Below, piece by piece: positions 63,046-64,000 of a stretch of DNA of 64,000 nucleotides. The translations under genes were made by a program, and so were the position numbers. Location: assembly GCA_035942035.1 (NCBI GenBank), contig DASZDK010000089.1, positions 1-64,000 on the forward strand. Direction: 5' to 3'. The notes below the pieces were generated by a model, which saw only the letters and a program-made list of their open reading frames with translations, was not told the origin of the DNA and ran no database searches. The first letter of the stretch is position 1. Each line of letters starts with the position of its first letter. This DNA comes from JAHWJR01 sp035942035 (GTDB taxonomy: Bacteria; Actinomycetota; Acidimicrobiia; Acidimicrobiales; CADCSY01).

Positions 63046-64000
63046 GTGTTCCCGGTGCCCGCCCGGCAGCCACTTCCGGGAACCGAGGACCAGATGCGGA
63101 AGCACGATGTCACGTCACCAAACTCCCGTCTCCGCACGGGGCGACCGCATCGGCGCCTGGGGGAACCGATCGTGGCAGCATCTCTCGGCCTGCTGGGAGT
63201 GCTCGCAGCCCTGCTCCAGCTGTTCTGGGGTCAAGACATCGGCCTCGCTGACAACGGCGACGGCTTCCGGCTGATGTGCCACTTCCGCTTGGAGAAGGCG
63301 GCGGACGTAATCGCTGACCCGCTCCTGCTCCACTACCGTCCGGTGTCCGTCCATTGCCCGCCGGGGCTGGCGTACCTGTCGTCGCAGCAGTGGTTGGTCC
63401 GCCCGGCGGTGTGGATCTACCAGCTGCGCTACGAATCAGGCTTCGACCTCCGGGTTCTGGGCATCCTGCACTCGGCGCTGTTCGGGCTGCTCCTCGCCGC
63501 GCTGTATCTCGCCCTGCCCGGGCGCCGCCACGCTCGGGTGGTCACGGTCGTGGTGGCTGCGGTCATGCTTGCCGATGTCACCTTCGTGACCTACTTCGTG
63601 TCCCCGTTCAGTGAGCCAGCGACCTTCTTGGGGCTCCTGGCGATGGTGGCAGCCACGGCTTGGTATGTCCGAGCCCCGGGGAGTCCGTGGGTGCCGCTCG
63701 TGGTCGTGACCTTGGCCACGGCGTTCCTGATTTTGGCCAAGTCGCAGACCTTCGTGTTTGCTTTTCTGGTCGTACCCGTCCTGCTGTCGAGAACGGTGGA
63801 GACAAGGGCTCTTTCGGGGCCGTGGAGCGGCCGCATCGTGCCCGCAGCCGCCGGTGCGGTGCTTGTTGTCACGGCGGCGGGGAACCTACTGCAACAGCCG
63901 ACGTACTTTCTCGAGGGCAACAACCACAATCTGGTGTTTCACACCCTGCTCGTCGACTCGCCGGACCCTCGGTCCGTCCTGCGCTCATTGGGCGTGTCGG
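63046..64000 (+). CDS. Polytopic membrane protein, GT-C-like (partial, runs off the right edge)
   Basis: An open frame runs from GTG 63046 to the window end (at least 318 residues). After a polar head it has a helix (VAASLGLLGVLAALLQLFW) followed by DIGLADNGDGFRLMCHFR, an acidic external loop like those of GT-C enzymes. Four or more helices follow (LHSALFGLLLAALYLAL, VTVVVAAVMLADVTFVTYF and others). No stop is reached. GTG 63046 is chosen because a TAGCGT lies 6 bases upstream; ATG 63094 is the alternative. Likely another polyprenyl-sugar transferase or polysaccharide membrane protein. Confidence 0.6.
   Translation, partial: MFPVPARQPLPGTEDQMRKHDVTSPNSRLRTGRPHRRLGEPIVAASLGLLGVLAALLQLFWGQDIGLADNGDGFRLMCHFRLEKAADVIADPLLLHYRPVSVHCPPGLAYLSSQQWLVRPAVWIYQLRYESGFDLRVLGILHSALFGLLLAALYLALPGRRHARVVTVVVAAVMLADVTFVTYFVSPFSEPATFLGLLAMVAATAWYVRAPGSPWVPLVVVTLATAFLILAKSQTFVFAFLVVPVLLSRTVETRALSGPWSGRIVPAAAGAVLVVTAAGNLLQQPTYFLEGNNHNLVFHTLLVDSPDPRSVLRSLGVS

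Overview
The window is high-GC DNA (roughly 70% by eye), densely packed, with many GTG starts, frequent 4-bp stop/start overlaps, and a recurrent TANNNT hexamer 6-9 bases upstream of start codons with no Shine-Dalgarno sequence. It carries actinobacterial marker genes: a mycothiol-dependent formaldehyde/S-nitrosomycothiol dehydrogenase, the F420 enzymes CofD and CofE, the DprE1/DprE2 epimerase pair, an LCP ligase and an LpdA-type flavoprotein. I infer an actinomycete (Actinomycetota), possibly class Acidimicrobiia. That class assignment rests on gene style and recall of similar proteins, not on a database search. I found no rRNA, tRNA, CRISPR array, insertion sequence or prophage.

1-13 kb is mixed housekeeping and accessory sequence: an extended SDR, a broken DUF1028 gene, a two-pore-domain-like K+ channel protein, a STAS protein, a Tat lipoprotein esterase, ArsC, small stress or membrane proteins, a thioredoxin-reductase-like flavoprotein, a DUF72 protein, and a lower-GC kilobase with decayed frames (about 8.24-9.25 kb). 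These are followed by a divergent sulfur pair (sufE/sseA) and the mscR-MBL pair with a matrixin-type protease. 13-29 kb is core metabolism: metH, pepA, a PLD-type phospholipid synthase, a sirtuin, a rhodanese-MoeB fusion, lpdA, an acyl-CoA carboxylase alpha chain divergent from birA, and pabB-pabC.

29-64 kb is a large cell-surface polysaccharide island. An LCP ligase is followed by a GT-C membrane enzyme, UDP-glucose dehydrogenase, a UDP-xylose-synthase-like decarboxylase, a GT2, an uncharacterised His-rich membrane protein, an NDP-sugar pyrophosphorylase and an epimerase. Facing these is a three-gene unit (a small MYLD protein, a methyltransferase and a membrane sulfatase). DprE2 and DprE1, which make decaprenyl-phospho-arabinose in mycobacteria, come next. 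Then a minus-strand operon joins an SDR and three GT4 glycosyltransferases to cofD-cofE. The right end holds several polytopic GT-C-type proteins (including DUF2142), a UGM-like FAD oxidoreductase, a GT2, a STELLO-like (DUF288) glycosyltransferase and a sugar epimerase. Together these genes would make NDP-sugars and polyprenyl-linked sugars, assemble glycans at the membrane and attach them to the wall.

Most notable: natural replacement of the benzothiazinone-target cysteine of DprE1 by alanine; the uncharacterised HWH/His-rich membrane protein; the small MYLD-methyltransferase-sulfatase unit; the bacterial STELLO-like enzyme; and widespread leaderless start architecture.
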